Source: Thainema sp966674685
Lineage (GTDB): Bacteria > Cyanobacteriota > Cyanobacteriia > Phormidesmidales > Phormidesmidaceae
DNA: 64,000 nt
Direction of reading: 5' to 3'
NCBI GenBank assembly: GCA_966674685.1
Contig: CBKWJC010000032.1
Location: 1-64,000, forward strand
The position numbers and the translations under genes are program-made. This document shows, piece after piece, positions 8,086 to 16,972 of the stretch (its first letter is position 1; each line of letters starts with the position of its first letter). The notes under the pieces were generated by a model, which saw only the letters and a list, made by a program, of their open reading frames with translations, made no database searches and was not told the origin of the DNA.

Positions 8086-8673
8086 TTAACCGACTCGGTA
8101 GGTATTGCGTCCCTCAGTTTTAGCTGCGTATAGGGCCTGATCTGCGATCACAATGACTGTTTTTGGCGTACTGCCTCGCTGTGGCACGACCGTCGCAATG
8201 CCGATGCTAACCGTAACCCGGTCGCTGACGGATGACCGTTCATGAACCATGCCAAGCTGCTGCACCTGTGCCTGAATCGCTTGAGCAATCCACACGGCTC
8301 CCTGTTGATCAGTATTGGGCAGAAGAATGACAAACTCCTCACCTCCATGGCGAGCCACTAGATCAGTCGGACGCTTGACGACTTGCTGCATTGCGATCGC
8401 AACCTGACGCAGGCAATCGTCACCCGCCTGATGACCGTAAGTATCGTTGTAGAGCTTGAAATAAGCCACATCGAGCAGTAGCAAAGATAGCGGTTGCTGT
8501 TCCCGCTGTAGTGTGCTCCAGTTCTGCGCCAACTGCTGATCAAAAGTGCGCCGATTGGCTAGCTGGGTCAAACCATCTAGCTTGGCTAGCTTTTCTAGTT
8601 CGCTTTGAGCTTGCTTGTACAGCGTAATATCGGCAAAAGACGCAACCGCTGCATAGGGCTGAGATTCCAGCAT
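8086..8673 (-). CDS. diguanylate cyclase (GGDEF), 5'-truncated
   Basis: 195 aa, a single GGDEF domain that would make cyclic di-GMP. The active site reads GGEEF, and an RxxD allosteric inhibition site (RPTD) sits five residues before it, as in product-inhibited cyclases. The first metal-binding Asp (LLLLD) is kept, but the usual LDVD reads LDVA. The first 20 residues (VASFADITLYKQAQSELEKL) are the tail and linker of a PAS/PAC domain whose body is missing. Only 15 bases separate the start from the stop of the polyol dehydrogenase gene, so the upstream sensor part was probably lost when that operon was placed here. Activity is possible but now unregulated. Confidence 0.85.
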   Translation of the reverse strand: MLESQPYAAVASFADITLYKQAQSELEKLAKLDGLTQLANRRTFDQQLAQNWSTLQREQQPLSLLLLDVAYFKLYNDTYGHQAGDDCLRQVAIAMQQVVKRPTDLVARHGGEEFVILLPNTDQQGAVWIAQAIQAQVQQLGMVHERSSVSDRVTVSIGIATVVPQRGSTPKTVIVIADQALYAAKTEGRNTYRVG

Positions 8674-8688
8674 GAAATAATGAGTACT

Positions 8689-10185
8689 CTAGGACCCTTT
8701 GAGGAGCGTTGCTAGGGTAGCTTGAGTGTTTTGCTCATAGAGCTGGTGCAGATACTGGGTCACCGCCTCGACAAATGGGGCAGACTGGGGCAAATCACCA
8801 AAAATTTCGGTTAGGTTCAGCAGTGGCATCGGGTCTTTACCACCAGACTGTGCTCGTTCAAACAGGGTGTCGGCCATTGGGTCATCCAGCGGCAGGTCGT
8901 GACCCTGATCATCCTTGCCGTTTAAGTAGCGGAACCAGGCGGCAATGGTGAAACTCAGGTAGTCAATTGAGCCATTCTGACCCAGCTTATCCCGCACGGA
9001 ACCGAGTGCCCACTTGGGCAGCTTGGCTGAGCTGTTTAGGCAGAGCCGGGGCAACTGGTCGCGAATCTTCGGGTTAGAGAACCGCTCCACGAGCGTTTGC
9101 TTGTACTGACTCACGTCGATGCCGGGAACCGGACGCAGCGTGGGCGTCACTTCATCCATCAGCCGCTCTACGGCCTGCCGAATCTGGTCATCAGCCATCG
9201 CTTCGTGGACGTAGGTGTAGCCCTTGAGCGAACCGAGATAGCCGATCAGCAGGTGGCTAGTGTTGAGCAGCCGGATTTTCATCATCTCGTAGGGATGCAC
9301 GTCGTCGGTCATCTGCACGCCGACGCTCTCCCACTGGGGACGACCATTGCAGAAGCGGTCTTCCACCACCCACTGCGTAAAGGGTTCCGCCACCACAGGC
9401 CAAGCATCGTCAATCTCGAACTGCTCGGCCACCATTTGCAGGTCGCTGGGCGTAGTGGCGGGGGTAATCCGATCTACCATGCAGTTGGGAAAGGCGACGT
9501 TCTCGGCAATCCAGTCGCCTAGCTCTAGATTTTGCAGCTTGGCGAAGGTGGTTAGCATCCTACCGACCATGTCGCCATTGCCCTGGATATTGTCGCAGGA
9601 GAGGACAGTGAAGGGAGCCATGCCCTGCTGCCGTCGCCGCTCCAGCGCCGCCGTTAGGAAACCGTAGACGCCATAGGGCTGCTCTGGGTTTTGCAAATCG
9701 TGCTGGATGGTTGGATGATTCACGTCAAACTCGCCGCTGCCCTCCACCACGTAGTAGCCGCCTTCCGTAATCGTCAGCGTCACAATCCGGCACTGAGAGT
9801 CAGCCAACGTTTCAATCACGGCCTCCCGGTCATCGGGCGCGAAGAGGTATTGGGTAATCGAGCCGATCACGCGAGCATCATCGCCTTGGGGAGAGCGCTC
9901 CACCAGGGTATACAGACAGTCCTGGGAAAGCAGCGCATCGCGCATTTTGCGGTCAAACTCTAGCAGGCCGACGCCGCAGATGCTCCAGTCGCTACCTGGG
10001 TTTTGCTCCAGGTAATTGTCCATATACAGCGCTTGATGGGCGCGATGGAACCCGCCAACGCCAAAGTGGACAATGCCGTGGGTTACCTGGCTGCGATCGT
10101 ACCTGGGAATACGCACCGAGTCTGGTAACCGCGAGAGGGACTGCTCATTCAGTTTGATGATGGATTTGGTGGGGTTGCTGTTCAT
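8689..10185 (-). CDS. mannitol/polyol dehydrogenase (long-chain, mannitol dehydrogenase family)
   Basis: 498 aa, usual length for the polyol-specific long-chain dehydrogenases (mannitol 2-, arabitol 4-, arabinitol/altritol dehydrogenases). The N-terminal Rossmann motif is GIVHFGVGGFHRAHQ; the central family signature NCMVDRITP and the catalytic Lys region KIRLLNTSHLLIGYLG are present. It oxidises an alditol to a ketose with NAD+. The start overlaps the 3' end of the ABC ATPase gene by 41 bases, so it is the last gene of the transporter operon. The substrate (mannitol, sorbitol or D-arabitol) cannot be read from sequence; the nearby xylB favours arabitol. Confidence 0.9.
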   Translation of the reverse strand: MNSNPTKSIIKLNEQSLSRLPDSVRIPRYDRSQVTHGIVHFGVGGFHRAHQALYMDNYLEQNPGSDWSICGVGLLEFDRKMRDALLSQDCLYTLVERSPQGDDARVIGSITQYLFAPDDREAVIETLADSQCRIVTLTITEGGYYVVEGSGEFDVNHPTIQHDLQNPEQPYGVYGFLTAALERRRQQGMAPFTVLSCDNIQGNGDMVGRMLTTFAKLQNLELGDWIAENVAFPNCMVDRITPATTPSDLQMVAEQFEIDDAWPVVAEPFTQWVVEDRFCNGRPQWESVGVQMTDDVHPYEMMKIRLLNTSHLLIGYLGSLKGYTYVHEAMADDQIRQAVERLMDEVTPTLRPVPGIDVSQYKQTLVERFSNPKIRDQLPRLCLNSSAKLPKWALGSVRDKLGQNGSIDYLSFTIAAWFRYLNGKDDQGHDLPLDDPMADTLFERAQSGGKDPMPLLNLTEIFGDLPQSAPFVEAVTQYLHQLYEQNTQATLATLLKGS

Positions 10186-11320
10186 GATTGATTTCTATTG
10201 CTTCACGGGTGTAGTCGCGGGTCAGGTGATGGCGTTCGGCTTTGGGAATAGCCAAACCATCGGCATCGAACAGGTGACATAGGTTGCCATCTATGGAGAT
10301 CGGAACGCGATCGCGAACTTGCGCCCGACTATTACCATCAGTTTGGACAATGAAGGTATCGCCGCCTGCAATCTTGGCGTAGAGGTAGGTTTCACCGCCG
10401 AGCCGTTCAACTACTAGCACCTCGCCCATGATGGTGGGATTGTTGGCGTCGATGCGTAGGTGTTCAGGCCGAATGCCCAACGTGGCGCGATCGCCTGCTG
10501 ACAAGATTTTGGGCTGTACAGGTACGATGACGCTGGCATCACCGGGCAGGCGAACGACGGTGCCGGAATCTTGGACGCCAATGGTTTGCACGGGCAGGAA
10601 GTTCATCTTGGGAGAGCCAATGAACCCCGCCACAAACAGATTATTGGGATGGTGGTACAGCTCCAAGGGGGAACCAACCTGCTCAATGATGCCACCTTGC
10701 AGCACCACGATCTTGTCGGCCAGGGTCATCGCTTCCACTTGGTCGTGGGTCACGTAAATCATGGTGGCCTGGAGGCTTTCATGCAGGCCAGCTAGCTCAA
10801 TCCGCATCTGCACCCGCAGGGCAGCATCCAGGTTCGACAGCGGTTCATCAAACAGGAATACCTTGGGCTGACGCACGAGGGCGCGACCAATGGCAACCCG
10901 CTGCCGCTGTCCACCGGAGAGGGCTTTGGGTTTGCGATCCAGCAGCGGCTCCAGTTGCAGGATGCGACCGACATCCCGCGCCCGCTCCATACGCTGGGCT
11001 TTGGGCACTCCAGCTAAACGCAGACTGAAGGCCATATTTTCGGCCACGGTCATGTGCGGATACAGAGCATAGGTTTGGAACACCATCGCCAGCCCCCGCT
11101 TGTCCGGCGGCACGTCATTCATGCGCTGGCCATCAATCAGCAAGTCACCAGAGGTGATCTCTTCCAGTCCTGCAATCATGCGGAGCAGGGTTGATTTGCC
11201 ACAGCCGGAGGGGCCAACGAAGACGACAAATTCGCGGTCATTGATATCTAAATCAACGCCTTTAATTACTTCATGGTCAATGTAGGTTTTATGGATGTCT
11301 CTTAATGTGACGGTTGACAT
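10145..11320 (-). CDS. polyol/sugar ABC transporter ATP-binding protein (MalK/UgpC/SmoK type)
   Basis: 391 aa. The nucleotide-binding domain has Walker A GPSGCGKST, signature LSGGQRQR, Walker B VFLFDEPLSNLD and the H-loop VTHDQ. Residues after about 235 form the OB-fold regulatory domain typical of the MalK/UgpC subgroup (GIRPEHL). It powers import by the two permeases encoded upstream. GGTGAG lies just before the ATG. A 129-base gap with a large hairpin separates it from the preceding permease gene, and its end overlaps the dehydrogenase start. Confidence 0.93.
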   Translation of the reverse strand: MSTVTLRDIHKTYIDHEVIKGVDLDINDREFVVFVGPSGCGKSTLLRMIAGLEEITSGDLLIDGQRMNDVPPDKRGLAMVFQTYALYPHMTVAENMAFSLRLAGVPKAQRMERARDVGRILQLEPLLDRKPKALSGGQRQRVAIGRALVRQPKVFLFDEPLSNLDAALRVQMRIELAGLHESLQATMIYVTHDQVEAMTLADKIVVLQGGIIEQVGSPLELYHHPNNLFVAGFIGSPKMNFLPVQTIGVQDSGTVVRLPGDASVIVPVQPKILSAGDRATLGIRPEHLRIDANNPTIMGEVLVVERLGGETYLYAKIAGGDTFIVQTDGNSRAQVRDRVPISIDGNLCHLFDADGLAIPKAERHHLTRDYTREAIEINHEQQPHQIHHQTE

Positions 11321-11369
11321 GGGTTGCTCACCTTATAAGTGAAGATTCAAAGTGATTTATTACGGTAGT

Positions 11370-11450
11370 GGTATGTAGGTAATGATTTTTGGTGGTGTGG
11401 GCAGCGCCCACATCATCAAAAACCATTACGGCTTGAGAACTACCATTTAT
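11370..11450. other. hairpin between permease and ATPase genes
   Basis: An imperfect inverted repeat is centred near 11403: a left arm with AATGATTTTTGGTGGTGTGG and a right arm reading CCACATCATCAAAAACCATT, flanked by GTGGTA and TACCA. It resembles the hairpin upstream of the binding-protein gene (14670-14746) in its outer and T-rich parts. It may set the ratio of upstream and downstream transcripts or be a repeat element. Coordinates are approximate. Confidence 0.55.
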
Positions 11451-12271
11451 TACTTAACGGCCCCAAAGGTGAGACCTCGAACCAATTGCCGCTGGCTGAC
11501 CCAGCCAAAGATGAGGATAGGCGCGATCGCAAGTGTCGATGCGGCAGATAACTTGGCCCAGAATAGTCCTTGAGGGCTGGAGAATGACGCGATAAACGCC
11601 GTCAGCGGAGCTGCATCAAACGTGGTCAGGTTCAGACTCCAGAAGGCTTCATTCCAGGACAGAATGATGGACAGTAGGGCAGTTGACGCAATGCCCGGTA
11701 ACGCTAGAGGCAGCAGCACATGCACCACTTCCTGCCAGGTGGACGCGCCATCCATGCGGTCGGCTTCCAGGATTTCCTTGGGCACTTCTTTGAAGAAGCT
11801 GTAGATCATCCAGACCACAATTGGTAGGTTAATCAGCGTATAGATGATGATTAAACCGATGCGGGTGTCGAGCAGACCCGTTTCCCGCCCCAGAATGTAG
11901 ATAGGCACCAAGACGCCAACCGCAGGCAGCATTTTGGTAGAAAGCATCCACAGCAGCGTCCCCTTGGTGCGCTTGGTGGGGAAGAACGACATGGCGTAGG
12001 CCGCTGGAATCGCCAGCAGCAGTGCCAGAATCGTTGCGCCAAGAGAAATTACTACGCTGTTCCAGGCAAAGTTGAAGTAGGACGCCCGTTCCTGGATAGC
12101 CACGTAGTTTTCCAGCGTCGGTTGAAAGAAAAGCTGGGGTGGAGTGGCAACCGCTGCCACTTCGGTCTTAAAGCTGGTGATAAACATCCAGAAGATGGGA
12201 AAGAACAGCAGGCAAGCGACCAGCCAGCCCAGCAGCGTTATCCACCATTGGTGGGACTTTTTACGTGCCAT
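11450..12271 (-). CDS. polyol/sugar ABC transporter permease (MalG type)
   Basis: 273 aa from the ATG at 12271, which follows the stop of the preceding permease gene directly. About six membrane segments. The EAA cytoplasmic loop that docks on the ATPase reads EADRMDGASTWQEVVHVLLPLA. It is the second of two permease subunits of the CUT1 class and forms the heterodimeric channel. Gene order binding protein - permease - permease - ATPase matches smoEFGK-type polyol importers. Confidence 0.92.
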   Translation of the reverse strand: MARKKSHQWWITLLGWLVACLLFFPIFWMFITSFKTEVAAVATPPQLFFQPTLENYVAIQERASYFNFAWNSVVISLGATILALLLAIPAAYAMSFFPTKRTKGTLLWMLSTKMLPAVGVLVPIYILGRETGLLDTRIGLIIIYTLINLPIVVWMIYSFFKEVPKEILEADRMDGASTWQEVVHVLLPLALPGIASTALLSIILSWNEAFWSLNLTTFDAAPLTAFIASFSSPQGLFWAKLSAASTLAIAPILIFGWVSQRQLVRGLTFGAVK

Positions 12272-12272
12272 A

Positions 12273-13193
12273 TCAGGTGTCCAAATTACGAGCAACACTA
12301 CGCATCAGGAAAATCGCGACGATGTTGGCCAGCACGACGGCAATCAAACCGCCTGCCGACGCTCCACCCACGTCGAATTCCAGCAGCGCTTTCAGGTAGA
12401 TGTAGTAGGCCAGATTGGTCGTGGCCAGTCCGGGGCCACCGCCAGTGGTAACGAAAATTTCAGCAAAGATGGTCAGGAAGAAAATCGTTTCGATCATCGC
12501 GACAACTGCGATCGCACGACTCAGGTGGGGCAGCACCACAAAGCGAAATAGCGCAATCGAGCTGGCTCCATCCATGCGAGCCGCTTCCATCTGATCGCTA
12601 TCTAGCGATTGAATCGCCGTTAGTAGAATCAGCAGGGCAAAGGGTAGCCATTCCCAAGAAACGATGATGATAATCGCCAGCAGCGGCGCATCAGCAAACC
12701 AGTCAATCGCTCCCAATCCTAGTCCCCGCGTGATTTGAGCGAACAGCCCGTTCACCGGGTGCATCAGCATGTTTTTCCAGACTAGGGCGCTGACCGTGGG
12801 CATGACGAAGAACGGCGAAATGGCCAGCACCCGCGCTACGCCGCGACCGGGGAAGTCCTGGTTAAACAGCACAGCTAGCAGGGTACCCAGGCCGATGGTA
12901 ATCACCAGCACCGACACCACCAGAATTAACGTGATGCCAATGGAAACCCATAAAGCTGAGTCGGTCAGAATATAGGCAAAGTTGGCTAAGCCAATGAACT
13001 CACGGTTTTCAGGCAGCAGCAGGTTGTAGCGCTGGAACGAAAACCAGATCGCCATCACCAGCGGCACCACCATCCACAGCACCAGCGCGATCACGGACGG
13101 AGCCACGAGCAACCGAGCCGGAATGTGACGGTGCGATCGCACATCAGCAGGTGGCGGTTGTTGTTGGGGTCTTGTTGCTACGGTGGAAGTCAT
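12273..13193 (-). CDS. polyol/sugar ABC transporter permease (MalF type)
   Basis: 306 aa. After a polar N-terminus of about 25 residues there are around six membrane helices (first: LVAPSVIALVLWMVVPLVMAI). The EAA loop reads EAARMDGASSIALFRFVVLPHL. It is the partner of the MalG-type subunit encoded immediately downstream. It is preceded by an 86-base spacer made of ACTCAAAAC-type simple repeats after the binding-protein gene. Confidence 0.92.
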   Translation of the reverse strand: MTSTVATRPQQQPPPADVRSHRHIPARLLVAPSVIALVLWMVVPLVMAIWFSFQRYNLLLPENREFIGLANFAYILTDSALWVSIGITLILVVSVLVITIGLGTLLAVLFNQDFPGRGVARVLAISPFFVMPTVSALVWKNMLMHPVNGLFAQITRGLGLGAIDWFADAPLLAIIIIVSWEWLPFALLILLTAIQSLDSDQMEAARMDGASSIALFRFVVLPHLSRAIAVVAMIETIFFLTIFAEIFVTTGGGPGLATTNLAYYIYLKALLEFDVGGASAGGLIAVVLANIVAIFLMRSVARNLDT

Positions 13194-13204
13194 AGTTGGA
13201 GAGG

Positions 13205-13272
13205 GTTAAGGAGTGAGGGAATGAGGAGTTTTGAGTTTTGAGTTTTGAGTTCTTAAACTCAAAACTCAAAAT
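13205..13272. repeat. ACTCAAAA-type simple repeat forming an inverted repeat
   Basis: Tandem GAGTTTT units run into ACTCAAAA units around TTCTTAA, so the spacer can fold on itself. The same low-complexity vocabulary appears at 15812-15925 and 52775-52877. It spans the gap and the end of the binding-protein gene. Confidence 0.6.
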
Positions 13273-13279
13273 TTGCTCG

Positions 13280-14629
13280 TCAATCGATATATCCCGTATG
13301 TCGCATGAACCGTTCGGCAATGGTTTGCGATCGCGCAATGGCCTGATCGACGGATGTCTGGTCGGCTAGTGCAGCGGCTATGCGTTGACCAACCTGGGTA
13401 CCAATGGCCTGAAATTCAGGAATATCAACGTACTGCACGCCTTTGTAGGGAGTGGGATCGGGGGAAGGATTCGTAATATCGGCAGACTGAATTGAGTTCA
13501 GCACGATTTCGGCGAAGGGGGCAGCCTGTTGATAATTGGGATTGGTATATGTGGAGGTGCGAGTGCCCGGTGGCACAGCTACCCAGCCATACTCCTCTGC
13601 CACCAGTTGGACGTACTCCTTCGAGGTCGCCCAGGCGATGAAGCGTTCTGCCGCTTCAGGTGATTGCGATGTCTGAGGAATCGCTAAAGCCCATGACCAC
13701 AGCCAGTTTGAGCCATTGGGATAAGACTCTACTGGAGCGCGAGCAAAGCCAATCCGATCAGCCACCTGGGACTGCTCCGGGTTGGAGAGCAATCCAGCCG
13801 CAACGGTGGCATCAACCCACATACCGCACTTCCCGGTAGAGAAGAGAGCCAAGTTTTCATTAAAGCCATTGGAACTGGCTCCGGGCGGGCCATACTGGCT
13901 CATCACATCGACATAGAAGTTGACCGCGTTTCGCCACTCTGGCGTGTCAATGGTTGGATTCCAGTCCATATCAAACCAGCGACCACCATAGGTATTCACC
14001 AAGGTAGAGAGAAACGCCATGTTTTCACCCCAGCCCGGTTTACCCCGCAGACACATGCCGTAGACGCCATTAGCAGGATCGTGAATCTGGCTAGCCCACT
14101 CGCCAACCTGTTCATAGGTGGGGCTTTCAGGCACCGTGATGCCTGCTGCTTCAAAGAGATCAGTGCGGTAATACAGCATTGAACTCTCACCGTAGAAGGG
14201 CACTGCATAGAGAGTGTCTTCGTAGGAAAGCCCCGTTCGAATCGGATCGAGTAAATCATCCACATCATATTCGGCGGGAAGCTGATCGAGTGGCCGCAGC
14301 CAACCCCGTCTAGCCCAGATGGGGGCTTCGTATGAGCCAATTGTCAGAACATCAAACTGACCGCCCTGACTGGCAATATCGGTCGTAGTGCGCTGTCGCA
14401 GGATATTTTCCTCTAGTACAACCCAGCGCAGTTGAATGTCTGGGTTCTCGGCTTCAAACTGTCGCGACAGGTCTTGCATAATCACCATGTCGCCGTTGTT
14501 GACCGTGGCGATGGTCAATCGAGTTCTGCCCTCAGTTTGAGATCCGGCTGAACAGGCGTGGAGTAACTGTACCAGCAGGACGCCAATGAGAAGCGCAACT
14601 ACCACTTTGGCGAAGCGAAATAAGCGCAT
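13280..14629 (-). CDS. polyol/sugar ABC transporter substrate-binding lipoprotein
   Basis: 449 aa, family length. The signal peptide ends in the lipobox LLHAC, so the protein is lipid-anchored in the periplasm. The mature part is a two-lobed extracellular solute-binding protein family 1 (RLTIATVNNGDMVIMQDLSRQFE start; sugar-binding signatures such as WGENMAFLSTLVNTYGGRWFD). GAGGAG precedes the ATG. First gene of the importer operon. Order, two permeases and linked polyol dehydrogenase identify it as an alditol importer of the SmoE/MtlE kind. Exact ligand unknown. Confidence 0.9.
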   Translation of the reverse strand: MRLFRFAKVVVALLIGVLLVQLLHACSAGSQTEGRTRLTIATVNNGDMVIMQDLSRQFEAENPDIQLRWVVLEENILRQRTTTDIASQGGQFDVLTIGSYEAPIWARRGWLRPLDQLPAEYDVDDLLDPIRTGLSYEDTLYAVPFYGESSMLYYRTDLFEAAGITVPESPTYEQVGEWASQIHDPANGVYGMCLRGKPGWGENMAFLSTLVNTYGGRWFDMDWNPTIDTPEWRNAVNFYVDVMSQYGPPGASSNGFNENLALFSTGKCGMWVDATVAAGLLSNPEQSQVADRIGFARAPVESYPNGSNWLWSWALAIPQTSQSPEAAERFIAWATSKEYVQLVAEEYGWVAVPPGTRTSTYTNPNYQQAAPFAEIVLNSIQSADITNPSPDPTPYKGVQYVDIPEFQAIGTQVGQRIAAALADQTSVDQAIARSQTIAERFMRHTGYID

Positions 14630-14669
14630 CGCACGGCTCCTCTAAATTGCAAAGATGAACTTAAAAAGT

Positions 14670-14746
14670 AGTGGTATCTAGCAATGAATTTTTAGTTGTG
14701 CGGGTCTGACCGCACAACTAAAAATTCATTGCCTTATTAAACCACT
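14670..14746. promoter_or_regulatory. long perfect palindrome upstream of the polyol operon
   Basis: 23-bp perfectly complementary arms (14681-14703 and 14710-14732; inner ends AGTTGTGCGG / CCGCACAACT) with a 6-base loop, plus outer arms AGTGGT / ACCACT. It lies between the divergent binding-protein and SDR genes. It could be a regulator site, a leader hairpin or a repeat element; a related hairpin lies at 11370-11450. Confidence 0.65.
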
Positions 14747-14875
14747 GATAAACTTAACTTGATTTTATGCTCTAGTTTTGAGCAAAAGCCCAATAATGGA
14801 ATCATACTGATGTCCTTCCCAAAAATGAGGCATTTAGTAGTATTCGCAACAAATCTTGATTCCGAGGCAAATGCT

Positions 14876-15679
14876 ATGAGTGCGATCGCAACTTACAGTT
14901 TTCAGGGCAAAACCATCCTGATCACAGGCGGGGCCGGGGAAATCGGCAAAGCTACAGCCCATCGATTCGCTGCAAACGGAGCAGGCATTGTGTTACTGGA
15001 TATTAACGAAAATCAGATGGCGCAGGTCGCTCAGGAGCTACAGAGCTACGATACGGCTGTTCATACCTTTCGTTGCGATGTGACGAATTCGGAGCAGGTT
15101 GCCCAAGCGTTTGCGGGTGCGGTGCAGCAGGTGGGACAGCTTGACTACGTATTCAACAATGCAGGCTATCAGGGCGCATTTGCCAAGACGGATGAATATC
15201 CCGAAGCCGATTTTCAAAAGGTAATAGACATTAACGTGATTGGCGTTTTTCATGTCCTGAAGGCTGCTGCTCAGCACCTACGAGACAGCGGTGGCGGGGC
15301 AATTGTCAATATGGCCAGCCACGCCGGAGTAGACGGGCCGCCTAACATGCTGGCCTATGCGGCTTCTAAATTTGCCGTGATTGGCATGACCGAAACAGCC
15401 GCGAAAGATCTTGCTCCCTACGGCATTCGCGTTAATGCGCTGTCGCCATCGCTGATTGGCCCCGGCTTTATGTGGACGCGGCAGACGGAACTTCAGGCAG
15501 GTGTCGGTTCTCAGTATTTCGATACCGATCCCAAAGTTGTAGAGCAGCAAATGATTAACTCCGTGCCACTGCGCCGTTTGGGTAGCCTAGCAGAGGTGGC
15601 CAATGGCGTTGCTTTCCTCATGAGCGACGAAGCCAGCTACATTACAGGGTTCAATTTGGATATTACCGGAGGGCAATGA
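14876..15679 (+). CDS. short-chain dehydrogenase/reductase, probably polyol-active
   Basis: 267 aa from the ATG at 14876 with GAGG 8 bases upstream; an earlier in-frame ATG at 14759 adds 39 unlikely residues. Classical SDR: cofactor motif TGGAGEIGKA, NNAG, catalytic Ser in IVNMASHAG and YxxxK in YAASKFAVIGM, with the C-terminal ITGFNLDITGG. Asp in VLLDINENQ after beta-2 predicts NAD(H) preference. It is divergent from the importer operon, the place held by SmoS-type sorbitol dehydrogenase in related clusters. Sorbitol or another alditol as substrate is inference. Confidence 0.88.
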   Translation: MSAIATYSFQGKTILITGGAGEIGKATAHRFAANGAGIVLLDINENQMAQVAQELQSYDTAVHTFRCDVTNSEQVAQAFAGAVQQVGQLDYVFNNAGYQGAFAKTDEYPEADFQKVIDINVIGVFHVLKAAAQHLRDSGGGAIVNMASHAGVDGPPNMLAYAASKFAVIGMTETAAKDLAPYGIRVNALSPSLIGPGFMWTRQTELQAGVGSQYFDTDPKVVEQQMINSVPLRRLGSLAEVANGVAFLMSDEASYITGFNLDITGGQ

Positions 15680-15811
15680 CCAAAGACAAATGAATTGAGC
15701 AAATTATCTAGCTTTAGGTGTTTGCTCAATCTGTCTACGGGTAGATGCTCATATGATAAGATGCTGCTTGCAATGTAAAAGTTAATAGAAAACTTGAATG
15801 CGAGTTGTGGG

Positions 15812-15925
15812 TGGAGTTTTGAGTTTTTAATTTTGAATGTTGAGTTTAAGAACCTAAAACTCAGCATTCAAAACTAAAGATCAAGAATTAGTAATTAAAA
15901 ACTAATAACTCAAAACTCAAAACTT
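15812..15925. repeat. ACTCAAAA-type low-complexity tract
   Basis: Degenerate tandem TTTTGAGTT / AACTCAAAAC units fill most of the 277-base gap between the SDR and the SorC-type regulator, with internal self-complementarity. No other signal is clear in the gap. Confidence 0.55.
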
Positions 15926-15956
15926 TTAAGATGGTGATCGGCTGCGAGGGTAAGAG

Positions 15957-16916
15957 ATGGGAGAAATATATGCAGAAAAACGCGATCGCAAATTGGATCA
16001 AGCAGCCCATGCCGCTTGGCTGTACTACATTGCTGGTAATACTCAAGAAGAAATTGCCACCAAGCTCAACGTGTCGCGGCAGGCCGCACAGCGGCTAGTG
16101 GCTCTCGCTGTCAGCGAGAAGCTAATTAAGTTTCGGCTCGATCATCCCCTAAGCTCCTGCATTGCCCTCGCCGAGTCGTTACGAGACAAGTTTGATCTCT
16201 CAGTGTGTGAAGTCGTGCCCAGTCCGGTCGATGGTGGCGACTTACGCAGTAGTTTGGGCGTCTGTGCCGCCACCTATTTAGAGAACTACTTAACCGCCAA
16301 AACGCCATCCATTCTGGCATTTACGTCAGGTCGCACGCTGCGAGCAATGGTGGAGCAGATCCCGTCAATGGATCAGCCCCAGCACAAGATTGTCTCCATG
16401 ATCGGTAATATGTCTCACTACGGTCTAGCGGGTCGCTATGAAGTGGTGATGCACTTGGCCGATCGCACAGGTGCCCAAGCATATCCAGTGCCGACTCCGG
16501 TGGTTGCCACCTGTGTAGAAGAACGAAAGCTGCTGCAAACCCAGCGCTCGTTCATGATGGTCAAGTCCCTAGCAGAGCAGGCCAAAGTCACCTTCGTCGG
16601 CATCAGCGACATCGCGTGGAGTTCTCCCCTACACGAGAACGGCTTTATCAACGACGAGGAAGTGGCTGAGCTAATTGAGCTAGGAGCCGTGGGCGAAATC
16701 GCTGGTTGGGCCTACGATGCACAGGGCAACCTGCTGCAAACGGGCACCAATACCCGCGTCGCTAGCGTTCCCCTGGAACAGCCTGCTCAGCGACTGATCA
16801 TCGGCATAGCGGGCGGTCTCAGCAAAATTGAAGCGATTCGAGCTGCGCTCCAAGGCAAGCTGGTCAACGGGCTAATTACCGATGAAACCGCCGCCGCCGC
16901 AATTTTAGACGGATAG
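15957..16916 (+). CDS. SorC/DeoR-type sugar-binding transcriptional regulator
   Basis: 319 aa, usual length. The N-terminal HTH (AAWLYYIAGNTQEEIATKLNVSRQAAQRLVALA) is of the sigma-factor-like SorC type. The rest is the sugar-binding domain, recognisable by LAFTSGRTLRAMVEQ, the GDI-like VGISDIAW and the terminal segment VNGLITDETAAAAIL. GAGGG precedes the start. It lies after the SDR in the polyol locus and is probably the local regulator, binding a polyol or its phosphate (inference). Confidence 0.9.
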   Translation: MGEIYAEKRDRKLDQAAHAAWLYYIAGNTQEEIATKLNVSRQAAQRLVALAVSEKLIKFRLDHPLSSCIALAESLRDKFDLSVCEVVPSPVDGGDLRSSLGVCAATYLENYLTAKTPSILAFTSGRTLRAMVEQIPSMDQPQHKIVSMIGNMSHYGLAGRYEVVMHLADRTGAQAYPVPTPVVATCVEERKLLQTQRSFMMVKSLAEQAKVTFVGISDIAWSSPLHENGFINDEEVAELIELGAVGEIAGWAYDAQGNLLQTGTNTRVASVPLEQPAQRLIIGIAGGLSKIEAIRAALQGKLVNGLITDETAAAAILDG

Positions 16917-16972
16917 ATGCTAGTAGGGGCCAATGGCCATTGGCTCTCACTCAACATTGCTGCTTCCTGCAA

